Positions 14,560 through 29,000 of a DNA stretch of 64,000 nucleotides are shown here, in pieces. The position numbers were made by a program, and so were the translations under genes. This DNA comes from Karstenula rhodostoma CBS 690.94. Its lineage: Eukaryota; Ascomycota; Dothideomycetes; Pleosporales; Didymosphaeriaceae. Positions within the stretch are counted from its first letter, which is position 1. Each line of letters opens with the position of its first letter. Under the pieces are notes generated by a model. That model searched no databases. It saw only the letters and a list, made by a program, of their open reading frames with translations, and was not told the DNA's origin. The stretch is from assembly GCA_010093485.1 (NCBI GenBank), contig MU001496.1:28685-92684 (forward strand). The letters are read 5' to 3'.

Positions 14560-15850
14560 TTATAAGTAATAAAATATTTACTTCTATTAAAATAGGTATT
14601 TATATATAAGCTTAATTAAGATAGTTAATTTAAGAACTATAAAGCTTATATTATAGTTAGAGGAGACTTTTAATTAAAAAATACCCTATACTTAACCTAC
14701 GCTACTATATTTATAGTAAGATTATTCTAAGTAGTAATAGTAATTATTATAGAATTTAACCTTAAAATTAAATAATATAATATTATAGGAGTATTCCTAA
14801 ATACTATAATTATAGTAGATAATTCTATAACCTATAAACTTCTAGATAGATTTAAAATACTAAAAATATATATAAGATTAAATCGAGCTCTCTATAGTTT
14901 AAAAGACTTACTACTTCTCTAGTATAAAGAGTTTTCCCACTTACTTAGAGCTAAAGAACTTAAAGCTTTAAAGGAAAAGCCTTATTTATTCCTTTCTAGA
15001 AATTAGAAAATCCTAGTACTATTCTATATAAATAATATACTACTTCTATATTATAATAACTATAGAAAATAAGCTTAAATACTATAGAATAAGGTTATAA
15101 ATAAATATAAAATTAAAAATAAAAGACTAGTTAAATAGTTTCTTAAAATATAAATAATTAGAGACTAAAATAATTAGATAATCACGCTTATATATAATAT
15201 ATATATTAATAAAATTATAAAAAGATTTAAGCTTTATAAAGTTAGTAGCTTCCTACCTATTCCTCTCTTAATTAATAAGTTTAAAAAGAGTAAAGGTAAA
15301 GTATTACTATAGTAGATTAAGAGTTATTAAGAAAAGATTAAATTAATATTATATATAGTAATTATACTATAACTAAATATTATATTTACTATATTAAAGT
15401 TATTCTTCTTTCTTACTAACCCGAGTATAAAGTATAAAGTAGTAGTTAATTAAGTAATTCTATACCTTTATAGAATATACTAAAAAGTAATTTAGTTTAG
15501 TAAATATAATAGTCTAGACCTATTTATCTATAGAGATATATCTTTTATAGATAATCTATTAATAAAATAATTATTTTATAAATATATTATTCTACTATTT
15601 AGTAGCACTATTTTATAAAAGGTAGTTTACTAAAGTATAATTATAACTTTAACTATAAAAGTAGAGCTTCTTACTCTAGAATATATTAGTAAAGAAATAA
15701 TAGCTTTAAAATACTTTTTTACTAAACTTATACTAGACTTAGAATTACTCTAGTAAATTTATTATAATAACTAGTAAATAATTAGACTAGTAATTAAAAA
15801 AAATAAAAGGATTATTATATACCTTTACTATATTAATATCTAGAATATAT
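14560..15850 (+). mobile_element. RIP-destroyed Ty1/copia retrotransposon (RT and RNase H remnant)
   Basis: Read in the frame of 14881, the sequence gives NRALYSLKD, the counterpart of the copia reverse-transcriptase stretch before the active site. It continues through FYINNILLL at 15022-15048, where the expected Y-V-D-D catalytic motif now reads Y-I-N-N because both Asp codons became AAT. About 500 bases downstream, a stretch with YRDISFIDN and later KVELLTLEYISKEIIALK matches the copia RNase H order (Asp-containing start, TxxAEL-like, helix). Many TAG and TAA codons interrupt it. All changes are of the G-to-A or C-to-T kind that RIP makes. Gag, integrase and LTRs were not identified, so the element limits are uncertain. 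Confidence 0.75.
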
Positions 15851-18800
15851 AGCTATAATAAGAGTATATAAAGGGATTATTTAAAATTTTATATTTTAAA
15901 ATAAGTAAAATACCTATAAATAGTTTAATAAAAGTACTATTAAAGTAGTAGTTTATTAGATTTATATAGCTACTTAATTTTTAAAATATAAGTTTTATAA
16001 TTATAGATATAGAAGAAGTAAAGTAAGTAGAAATTTATTAAATTTAATTATAAAAAGTACTTTTTAACTAGAGAATAAAAGAAAAATAAAGAAAAAATAA
16101 AAGAAATTTATTCTACTTAAATATATTAAGTATCTAATTAAAGAGCTTATAAAGCTAAATATACTACTATACTTCTAATATATTAGAGTACCTAAAATAT
16201 CTATATTTAAAGCTACCCTAACTATAAATAGAAGATTCCTTAGTTTTAAAATATTTATCGCGACTATATAAATACTCCTTAGGGTAATTAAAGTTAGACT
16301 ACTACTAATTTATACTATAATAACTAATACTTAGGCCTGCCTTATAGAGCTACTATAAAGTATAGTATTTATAAGGAGTAAATATATTATACTTAGAAAT
16401 ATATATAGCCTCTTATAAGCCTACCTCCTAGCTATTTATAGGGTAGATCTACTAGAAGATAGGTAGAATAGGAATAGAAGTAATAAAAGTAGGAATAAAA
16501 GTAAAAAAAATAGGAATAAAAATAGGGATAGAAATAAATAAAAATAGAATAGAAATAAGTAAAATAGAAATAAGAATAAAGGGAGTAAAAAAAAAGCTAG
16601 TTATTAAATAGAGGTTTTATAAAGATATAAGAAAAGTTTTTTAATTTTTATTTTAATCCTTTAGTATAGCTTAAATATACTATTATAAATAATTAACCTC
16701 GCGAGCCTATATATAGTTAGTAAAAATCTAAATAATAAAAAAGATAAAGAAATTTTATACTAAAGTTTAGATTATTATAGAATAGAATAAAGTATATTAT
16801 ATATATAACTAGAAATAGTAAACTATAATAATTAATAAAATTTAACTAGATAAGTAGAGAATCTAGCTTATATTAATTTATATAAGTATATATAATAGTA
16901 AAAGTAGTACCTAGTCTACTAGTTTATAATATTATAGTAGAGGCTATTTAACCTACTACTTAAAATATTTATTAAGTAGCTAAGATAGCTTATTAACTAA
17001 ATAGCCCTAATATACTCTTCTTTTATAACTAGGGAAGTATATAATACTATTAGAGGAACTTAATTAAAAATATAAGAAGTAGACTAAATAGGAGGGTAAT
17101 TAGATTAATAAGTTATTTAAGAAGTTATAATAAATTTTTTAGTAGTAATTACTTATTTAGCTTTAAGTCTCTTTTCTTATTTATATACTTTAGTAGCGCG
17201 AGTTTTAGTAGTATTATTAACTATCTAAAAGGTATAAGTAGAGTATTAAAAAGTAAAAGGTAAAAATATATTATAAAATAGGATAATAGAAATAAAAAAA
17301 AGAAATTTAAAAGGTATAAAAGATACCTTTTTATTTTACTTATTTTTACTAGTTTATACTATATAATAATTACTTACCTTATTTACTATTACTTACTATA
17401 CTTAGTTATAAGGCTATTATTATTTATAAGTACTATACTAAGTACTAGAAGACTTTTACTCTAGTTAATTAGTATCGCGATACTAATAATAGTATAATAT
17501 AAATAGGAAATTATAGTCTAAACTATATATTTCTAAGAAAAGCTAATTTAAATAATTAAATTCTATTAGTAGATAAATAATAAGCGCTATTTATCTAGGG
17601 GGTATATTAAAAATATAAATAATACTTAGTAATATTAGAATTTATAGAGCTCTAATTAGCTATAATAAAGGGTACCTTAACCTAAATACTAAACTAATTT
17701 AGGATAAGTATAGTATATAACTAGCCTTTCTAGTAATCTTTTCTTATATAGTAATCTAATTAATTTACTCCCTAAATAAAGGGATATTCGAATTCCTTTT
17801 TTCTATTATAATATTTATTTAGAATTAATATTATTTTTAACCCTATTACTAAAATAGCTAAATTAGAAGAATATTTCTAAATACTAATAAAGAGTATAAT
17901 AGTTTTTTTTAAATTTTTATTATATATAGCCTTATTAGAATAGAAAAAAGATATAAAATTAAATTAATAGATATTAGTAGATAAAACTAAAAGTAAATAA
18001 CCTTATTACTAAATAAAAATATTTACTAATACTATAAATAGTATATAATACTATTAAAAAACTATAGAATTAAATAAATATAATAAAATAAATTTTTACT
18101 AAAGAATTTATATAGTATTATATTATTAGATAGGGCTACTAGATTATAATAGAGTTACTACTCCTAAATAATAATAATTATAATAATCTAATTAATATCT
18201 ATACCCTTATATTACTAGTAAAATATAAAAAGATAGGGCTAATAAATAGTATATTATCTAATTATAATAATTATAATATTTCTAGTAAAATAGGTATTAC
18301 TATTATAGGAACTATATATATTAAAACTATTATACCTAACTCTATAGTAAATTTATTATAAATAATAATAATTTAAATACTAATAAAATTAGTATATAAT
18401 TAATAGTAATAGTACACGAGATAATATACTAAATAATATAAGTATAATTATAAGTAATATAAATAAGCCAGTATTAAATATATTTAATAAGGAAGTTTCT
18501 ATAGAAATTAGTATATATAATAATATTTAATATATATATAAAATAGTTTATAAAATATAGACTTTTAGATATTATTATTCTAATAATATAAAAAAACTCT
18601 ATTAAGTTTATAATTTCCCTTAATACTAGTAATAGGAAAAGGAAGTTTATATAAAAATATAAAAAAAGTAAAAAACTATTAGAAATATTAAAAAATAAGG
18701 CTTTTAATATAATAAAATATATAGAAAAGAGGTTTAAAATAGGTCTAATATTATATATAGCTTACTATAATCCTTAGAAATATTTAGTTATAAATAATAA

Positions 18801-19069
18801 AATCTTTAATAGAATAGTTATTTAGGTATAGTATAAAAAAAACCTAATTATAAAAGTAATACTAAAGAGTATATAGTTTTAGAAACTAGAATAATATAAT
18901 ATATTTTATATTATTAACTATATATAAATTTATAATAGAAATATTTATAATTTTATAGTAAATTATAGTATATTATCTAGAAGTAAATAGTTTTAAAAAC
19001 TATAATAATATATTATATTCTATACTACCTTTTATATAGAGGTCTATAGTATAGAATAAATATATATTT

Positions 19070-19181
19070 TAATTACTTTTTTAGTCCCTTTTTATTTATA
19101 TATTAGTAAAGTATAATATACCTTTTTATTTCCCCTATTTTATTAAATTACCCTACCTTATAGTAAATCTCTATAATATAT
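19070..19181 (+). repeat. Left copy of a ~110-bp direct repeat (possible LTR fragment)
   Basis: It starts with a T-run and TTAGTCCC, continues through ATTTATATATTAGTAAAGTATAA, and ends with AAATTACCCTACCTTATAG and TAAATCTCTATAATATATA. The same series occurs in the same orientation 12,497 bp downstream with only a few differences. Flanking sequence does not match. It may be part of the long terminal repeats of a large retroelement, or two insertions of one family. Confidence 0.6.
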
Positions 19182-22100
19182 AAAATAAATATAATTTTAT
19201 AATAAATTATAGTATATAATTATTATAGTTTATTATATACTCTATATCTATTATATCTATTATATTAAATTTATAAATAATATAAATAGTATAAATTTAT
19301 ATATAATTTTATATATATATATCTATAAAAATATAGGGCTAGCTAGTATATCTAGAGTATCTAGTATATATAATTATATATAAATATATATAAAACTATA
19401 CTAGCTATTTATATATACTAGTAAGATAAAAACCTTTTATAATATAGACTAAATATTAGTTTAGTAAAAATTTTTTTCTCTAGCTATTATTTATATAATT
19501 AATAGTTAATTTATATTACTAGTTTAATTAGGGTTTCTAGACTATTAGGTTTTTTATAATAAAATAATTTATTCTTAACTAGTTTTATTAAACTATTATA
19601 GTAGGCTATCTATAGTAAAATATTATTTTAATTAATTTTAGTCTAAAACTATTAGAATATAATAGAGTATTTACTAGTTAATTCTATTTACTTAATATAT
19701 TAAATAAATTATTTAGTTTATTATTTTTTATCTATTTTACTAAATATAATTTTAATTTATTTCTTAAATTCTCTTTAGAATATAAAAATTTTTATAGTCT
19801 TTTTATTTTATCTTTCTAGTTCTATTTTATATACTAGAAAGTTTTTAATAATTAGATATATTTATTTTACTACCCTTTCTATTATATATATTATAGTAAT
19901 TAAAATTTTTATTTAATTATTTTTAAATATATTATAGTTATATCTATAGTATAACTTTATATTTATTAAAAATATTTTAAGATTAGTTTTTATTTCTTTA
20001 TTATAGAGTTTTAAAATTTTAAAGTTAATTTTTAGTAGGTATACTATTATAGTTATAGGAGTTTAAATTTATTTTATAATTATAACTAGTTATATTTTAA
20101 GCTATTTTATCTTCTTAGCTTATACTATTAAAAGGATTACTAGATTACTAGCTAGATTTAAGATAATACTTACTCTAGAGCCCTTTAAACTAGTAGGTAT
20201 ATTTAGTAATACTATATTAATTTAAATTTTTAAATAATTAAAGTATTATAAGGGATTTCTTATATACCTAACTTAAGTCTATACCTTAAGGATTATTTAA
20301 GAAATAAAATATAATAAAAATAAATACTAAATTAGTTAATAATTCTATAATATAATAGAATATAATATAATAATATTAAAAAAAAACTAAGTATTTATAT
20401 ATAAATAAAATACTTTAATTTAAATATAAAAGTTAATTATAAAGAATAAAAACTATATAAAGATTTTTCTAAACTATATATTAATTATTCTAATTTTTAT
20501 TATTTTAGAATTTTCTAGTTTATTTTTATAGATTTTATTTTTTTAATAGAAGTATTTACTCTACTTTTACTAAAATCTAGTATTTCTAAAATTTTATACT
20601 CTTAGTAGAATTATAATTATATAATTTATAATATAAGTTATTTTATAAATTTATATATAAGTATTTATTAGTTTTATTTCTATTACTAATATTTTATATA
20701 TAATTTTTTTCTTTTTTTTAGTCTAGTTCTATTATAATTATAATAGTTATCTTAATAATAAAATAATAGGCTATTTAATTAATATTATATTTATACTAAA
20801 AATATAGTAAAAAGACTAATAAAAAAGCTATATTATTATTTATATAATATTATATAATATAGTTATTCCTCTATCTTTATTATCTCTATATTATATATTT
20901 ATTAGATTTTTTAATATTAGATTTCTTTTACTATTTATTAAATATCCTTATTTTTTTTATTATATTTATTATTATAGTATTTCTAGTCTAGTTTATTATT
21001 AATAATTAAATATATAGCTTTTTAAATATTAAAATTATTAAATATTTATTAATAAAAAATCTAGTTATTTATATATAGTATATTAATTAGATAGACTTTA
21101 TATTATATATATATTAACTACTAGTAAATAATAATCTTTTAAAGAGAATATTTTTTTTCTTCTTTTACTTTTATTTAGAGAGTATAATTAATCTAGCTAC
21201 CTATAAAAATAAAACTAAGAAAGCCCTTCTTATATAAAACTTTATTATTAATAATAATCTAATTAGAAACTTTAGTAAAGTATTAATTATTTAGTTAGTA
21301 ATAAATAGTTATTTAATATAGACTATAGAGATAAGGTATTTATATAAATATATATAAAATATATTACTAATCTATATAAACTAAATTAGTATATTTATAA
21401 TAAACCCTTATTACCTATAAAGATAAAAGAGGAAGTATATAGTAACTATATAAGAATTATAGTATAGAAAAAAAAAAAATTTAAAAGAGTATAGTTAGTA
21501 GGGCTAAATAGGCTAGAACTACTTAACTATATTAAAAAAGTATTTTACCTAGTATTATACTACTATTAAGGTAGTACTAAATTACCTACTAAACCCTAAA
21601 GAGTAGTATTTTCCTTAAAAATTTAATTAATAAAAATCTATTACTACTATAAACTTTATTCTTTATATATAAGTACCCTAAAGTATAATTAGTAAATAGA
21701 GGTATTAGTTCTAATACCTAGCCTAATACTTATATATAAGTCTAGTACTAGGTAAACTAAAATAATATATTCTAGTAAGGATTAATTATTCTAGTAAATT
21801 AGTAAATATACTAGATATTATACTTTATAATAGTAATATACTTAGTATAGATATAGGCTAGTAGTATATCTAAATTTAGTTAATAAATATAATAGAGTTT
21901 AATACTAGAACTAGTATTTATACTTAAAGAAATAAACTAGAAAGGTCTTAGAGGCTTTCTAAAGAGTTATAATAATACTAAATTAGAAATAAAGGCTATA
22001 GACTAGATTTTTATTAATAGTTTTAGGGAGAGTATAGTAGATAGAGTAGAAGATACTATAATTAATAGCTACCTCCCTTACTAGGCACTAGAATAGTAGC

Positions 22101-22680
22101 TTAGGGATAAGTAAATTAGTATTTTTCTAGAACTAATAGATTTTATAAAAAGTTATAGCTAAAAAATATTAGTTTAATACTAGTTTAATACTAGTACTAT
22201 ACTTACTACTAGATTTATAATAGTAAGGTTTCTTAATACTACTAGTAATTAGAGTAGATTACTAAGCCTTAGTAAATAAACTAGAAGTAGTAGTTTTATA
22301 AAGAATTTTAGTAATTATTAGATAACTAGATAGACTAGCTATAATATATAAGTATAGGGCTAATACTTAAAATTAATATTTAACTTATCTTAAGCCTTAG
22401 CCTTACCCTTACCCTTACTACTAATAGGGTATAAAGGTTTAATCTTTCTATATAATACTATACTAGTAAACTTATAGAGATTATTTATAGGTAGAATTAA
22501 TTAAAGAGGATTAATAATTTATAGTATTAAGGTAAAGAAAAGAAAGGGTAAAAGAGTAGAAACTATAGTATTTATATAAATTATATAATAGACTTACTTA
22601 ATATACACGTATAATATAAGTAAAAGTAAACTAGAAAAAAATAAAGATAAAAGGTAATAAATTAGAAAAAGAACTCTATA

Positions 22681-23028
22681 TTTATAAAAACTTAATCTAT
22701 TTAAGCTATTATAAGTATATATAGGGTATTAGATAGTATTAGTCTATATAGTAAAAAAAATAATAGAATATTTCTACTTTTAGATAAGGTATATTTACCT
22801 TTACTTTAGTAAGTAAGTTATAAAGGTACCTTAGCGTTTATAGTAAGAATAAAAAGTAAATATATTCTAACTTTATAAAAATTTAATATATTTAAGTTAT
22901 TTTAAGTATATATAAAATATTAGGTAGTATTAGTCTATATAGTAAAAAAAGTAATAGAATATTCCTACTTTTAGATAAGGTATATTTACCTTTACTTAAG
23001 TAAGTAAAGGTACCTTAGTATTTATAAT
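22681..23028. repeat. Two tandem copies of a ~160-bp unit, 191-bp period
   Basis: Copy one starts at 22681 and copy two at 22872, both with TTTATAAAAA/TTTAATAT. Both run through AGTCTATATAGTAAAAAAA, CTACTTTTAGATAAGG and TATATTTACCTTTACTT to AAAGGTACCTTAG. It could be a tandem duplication or two adjacent LTR-like fragments, all RIP-mutated. Confidence 0.6.
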
Positions 23029-26000
23029 ATAAGTACTTAATAGATAGGTATATAATAGTAGGGTTTAATTATATAAAATCTACTTATAATATTTATTAAT
23101 AACTTTTTCTATTTATTTTTACTACCTTTTTTCTATATTCTATATTATAGGACTATATAGTTACTTATTCTATATCTAATACCTATCTATTACCTTATAC
23201 CTAATATTTACCTAATATTTCTACTATAGTAGACCTACTTAATATTAAGTAGTATAAAGGTATTAGAGAGTACTCTTTAAATAAGAATATAAAGAAAAAT
23301 ATAACTATTTAGGTAAAAAAAACTAGTAAAGAGCTTACTATAGAGTATAATAAAATAGTAGATAATATATATTACTCTAAGTTCTAGAAAAATACCTTCC
23401 TACTAGCTATATAGCTAATTATTAATTAGTTACTAATAAGAAACTAGTCTAATATACTAAAGTAGTTATATATCTAATTAAATAATATATATAATATAAT
23501 ATAGTAAGTTAAAGAAGTATTAGATAGTATTAGGTACTAATATATTTAATAACTTTAATACTAAAACTACTTAGCGCTATAAGGTAGTAATTTATACTAG
23601 CTAAAATATTAGTAAAATTAAGGCTAAGTAGTTTATAAAGAAGTAAGCTTAGTATTTTAATATTTCTAGTTTCCCTACTCTAACTCTAATAATACTAGTA
23701 TCTACCTAATTATCTAATACCTTAACTAATACTAGAGCCTTATTATTAAAGACTTTAGACTAATAATTACTTAACCTATCTACTATTCTTAAGAGAAATA
23801 AAAAAGAAAAAGTTAAAGTAGACTAGAAGGCCTTTAGATAAGAAGTTTTTAATACTAAAATTAATATTAAGAATATAACTATACTTAATATCTAGATTAT
23901 TATAAGGGATAAGACTATTAAATACTTTAAAACTCTATACTAGAAGTAGAACTATCTTTACTAGAGTTTTAAGACCTTTCTTAATAATCTATAGGATAAA
24001 GATCTCCTATTTATAAGTATATAAATATTCTAAAACTAATACCTTACTAATATCTACTAGATATAGATTAAGTAAATACTAGCTAGATTAGATATATAAG
24101 TTTAGGATTTAATTCTAGTAAAAAGGATATTAGCTTAAAAGAGTATAAAGGTAAGTTTCTATTTAAACTATAATATTTTTAACTAATTTAATATAGTATT
24201 ATATACTATATAAGATAATTTTATTAGCTATATAATATCTCTCTATATATAAGACTTTAAAAATTACTTATCTACTATTTATAATTCTATAGTTTAAGTA
24301 GGAGAGGGTACTTATTAGTCTATTCTATATAGCCTAATTTACTAGCTTTTTTTACTAATCTATAGTCTATATAGTATACTAGAATATATATAAAAAGGGT
24401 ATTACTCTACTACTTTCTAGTCTATATAAGAAGTATATACTATACTCTATTTTATAAATAAAGTATTAGTTATAGTATTAAATATTACTAATAAATTAGG
24501 AATTATATATTTAGAGTAAGTAGATTTACTAGTAAAGAGGCTACTTATATTCTAGATATAGTATTTAGTAATAAGGAGAATCTACCTAATAATATAAATT
24601 AGATTATAGATATACTTTATAGTACTAAGAATAAGGACTAGGTAATAAATTAGTAGAAAATATAGTATTAGATATACTAAAAGGTATTAGACCTTATAAT
24701 AGTTAAAAAATAGTTTCTAAGTATAAAAGTAATTAATTTAATCTCTATTATTTATTCTTTTTTTTTATCTTTATATATTTTCTATCTTTAGACCTTAGAT
24801 ACTAGAAAGGAAAAGAAGTTTTAAATATAAAGCCTTTAATACTCTATATATATAATAGGATAATATATAGTAAACTAGTAATAAAGTCCTTCTCTCTAAA
24901 TATAAGTATTCTAGCTAAAGTAAAACTAAGATTTTAGAATTTATATACTATAATAGCCTATACTAAATAGAGAGGAAACTAGACCTATATAATAATTATC
25001 TAGTTATAAAGGAACTTATAAAATATAGAGAAAATAAATATAACTATCTTATCTACTTTTATAGTATATAGACTAGACTCTATATACTAATTAAAGATAA
25101 TAAAAATAGCTAAAGGGGGTTCTTTTATATAGTCTATAGTAGCTAGATATTATATAATATTATTAACCTTACTAATAGCTCTATTAATAAGACTATACTT
25201 AGTCTAAGTATTAGTTAAAAGTATAATCTTAGTACTAATAAAAAGAAGAAATTTATTTTCTAGATTACTAGCTTCTATTAATAGTATTATTATATATATA
25301 GGGTTATTATATTTAGTATAGTAGGCTAATACTAGCTAGTATTAGTCCTAAAAATAATTATAATTAATTATATTAACCTTATAGTACTTAGTATAGAGGT
25401 ATATAGAATTATAGAAAATATCTATCTCTAAATCTAAAAGAATAACCCTATAATAAGTTTAGAATAGTAACTAGTCCTACTAAATACTTTTATTAACTTA
25501 AAGTTATAAGAGGGTATTTTAAAAGTTAGCCTTATTATCTCCTTATTAGTATTAAATAGTATTAAGAATAATAGTTTTTAAAAATTACTAGTAGAGCTAC
25601 TTTATATAGGTATTAATAGGTCCTTTACTTAGTAATAGATTATATAAAGGTCGCTAGGTAATAAATAATAACTAGTAAAAGTCTTTAGATATAATAATAT
25701 TTAGGCTAGTAAAAGGGAGATATATAAATTAAGAATAGATCTTACTAAGTTAGATACTAATCTAAGCTAGTATATTAAAACTAACTATAGATTTCTTATT
25801 AATAATAAGATAGTATATAGAGGAGAAAGTAAACTATAACTACTATAGAGTAGTAGTAGGTAGTAGTAATATAATTCCTTTTATATATATAATTAGAATT
25901 TAGAAAAGGCTATTAATTATTTAGCTATTAATTAGAAATATAATAACTCTAATAGGTATAGATTAGATAATAGGAGATAGTATACCTACTTCCTTAGCTA

Positions 26001-29000
26001 ATTAATTAAGGTAAGTTAAAATTATTTTAATAATATAGGTTTTACTAGTACTAGCTTTCCTATTAAAATTAATAAAAAGCTATAATAGTATCCTTTTACT
26101 AAGGATTACCTTAAAATAGTTTATTATTATATTAAAGGTAATCCTTTATTAAATAGTTAGAGTATTAGGGTTAGTATTAGACTATTCTATTCTAGTAATA
26201 AAATACTCCTAGATTAACTACTTCTAGTAGGTTAAACTACTTAGGTTCTAGTAATTATTATATTCCTTAGTACCCTAGTTCTTAGTATAGTTAATAGGCC
26301 TAGACTCTAGTATATTTTAGTTAACTAGTTTACTATTAATAGTAGATCTTTAAGCTACTAGCTTATTTAACTTAAATTAGTTTTAAATAGGTATTTCTTT
26401 AAGTTCTAGATCCTCTACCTCTACCTAATTAAGATTATCTCTATAATAATTAATATACTTATAGGTATAATATATATAATAATAATAATAGGCCTTAGTA
26501 TTAGTTTTAAATAACTATTCTTAAAAGTTATAAATATCGTCTATATACTAGAAGGGATAATAAAGTATAAACTTAATATAATAAAAATAGACTAAATCTA
26601 ATATAGGAGAGTATTATAAATAATAGGATAGAATATATAGTTTAGCCCTAGATTACCTAGAGGAGATCTTACTCTTATAATTAAAATATAGAAGAAAGTT
26701 AATATAGTAGAGACTATTAAGTATAAATAGATATTCCTTATATTTCTAGAGTATTAATTTTCTACTCTAGAATAGAATATTATTAGAATTAAACTCTTCC
26801 TTATTTATTTATTAGACTTAATAAAAAAAGAATATAGTAGACTATACTTCTTTAGGCTAGTAATTAATATTTATTATAACCTATATAAACTATATAAATA
26901 GAAGGCTAAATAGTATATATATAACTTTTTAGACTAAATAGTCTCTTTCCTTAATTATTTTATTTATAAGCTTAGATATAAATAAAGTAAGAGTATAATT
27001 TTTACTTAAATAGAAAAGAATAGATACTATAAGGTTTATATAAGAAATAGTATATTTTTTAGCCTTTAAGGTATATATACTAATATACTAAGCTATACTA
27101 GCTATACTAATATAGACTTAAATATTAGTATTAGCCCTCTAGCCTAATACTAATATAGGATAGAAAGGGTTAAGTTATATATAATTATAGATAGGTTTAA
27201 AGTATCTATATTACTTTCTAGGGGGAATAATAAAAATAGGGTATAAATAAGTAGGCTAAAGAGCCCTAAATCTATAGATTTCCTCTCCTATAATAGTATT
27301 CTTCTAAAGATAGTAACTAGAAATATATTAGTATATATAATACTAGATAAGAATTAATAATAATTCCTAATTATTAAACTTTATTTCTATAAAAGAAAGT
27401 AATAATAGTATTATAGTATTAATTAGAATAATAATACTATTAGATTATATTAGTTTAGAATAGATTACTAAAATAGTATTAAACTAGTATTAGGCTAGGT
27501 ATTTAATATTAGCCTCTATAGCTAAAGGGCCTAATTTTAGGTCTAGATTTAGAGTATTACTAATATAATAGAGCCTATAATTATAGATACTTCTATACCC
27601 CTACTATTTATAGTAATCCTAAGAGTTCTAGATATTAAAAAAAGGGATAAGGATATACTTTTTAAATATAGTAAATTAAATATAGAAATAGTAAGCTATA
27701 ATATAAGGATATTCTTTTAGAAAGTCTTAAATAAATCTCCTCTATATATTTAAGGTTACTACCTACTACTTCTTAAATTATAGTATAAACTAGAGGAGAT
27801 TATACTAAAAATTATTAGTAGTAAAGAAAGTAATAAATAAAATAGGGCTTTTTAACTACTTAATCTAGAAAGTATTAGGTAGGTATTAGGTAGTTAAGGT
27901 TATAATAACTTACTATAGTATTAAGCTTCCTACCTTCTTATTACTAGTATAGCTATATTCCCTAAAGCTAGGTACCTATATAAATAATAGAATTAATTAG
28001 TAATACTCCTTAATTAGGCCCTAAAAAGGTAGTCTAAATATCCTTAGCCTATAATAGAAGACTATTAATACCTTACCTAGCTATAAAACTAGCCTATATT
28101 ATAGATACCTTCTATATTATTATATTAAATAGAGTAAACTAAAATTAAGGATAGTAAGTAAAATATCTATCTTTATAATAAAGAAGATAATATATATAGG
28201 TAATAAAATTAACTTCTTATAGATAAGGCTTATTATAATTATCTATACTAGTAGGGTATAGTAAAGGGAATATAAGACTTAGATAGTAAATACTTCTAAT
28301 AAACTTAGTAATTAGTATTAGATAAATAACTCCTATAGAGAGGTAAATATAATTAGTATAAAAATAAATTTAATTCTAAAGAGATTTAAACTTAGGGGTA
28401 GCTATACCTAAATTAGGTATAATTAAAATCTTTAAAGGCTTATTCTTATTTTTATATATATTATTCTTAGTACTAGCCTTTTTATTACTATTATATATAC
28501 TCTTACCTCCTCCTTATATAGAAGTAGTACTAAGTAGTATACTACCTATATTTAAAAAATAAAACTACTAACTAAAGGAGGTATTAGATATAGTATTAGT
28601 TATTTAATTAGAACTAGAGTTTTTAGAACTAAGATAAAGAATCTCTAATTACTACTTAATAGAACTATTAATAAAAAGGGATATAAAAGCCTTATAGTTA
28701 ATAGTAATATTTTAGTAGCTAAAATAATAGGTAATTAGGAATAAAAGCTACTACTATATAATAGAATAGTATATATAGTAGTCCTTTTTAAATTAGTAAT
28801 TAATCTAATCTAGATTATCCCCCTTAGTCTAGGTAGGTTTTAGGATAATAATCTTAACCTCTTAAGAAAACTATAAAAGTTAAGAAAAAGGTATTACTAT
28901 ATTAATAGTAAAGTTATAGATATAGCTATAATAATAGTATTAGGCCCCCCTATAGATATATATCTCTATAGTAATCTAGACCTAAGTAAGTAGGTATTCT

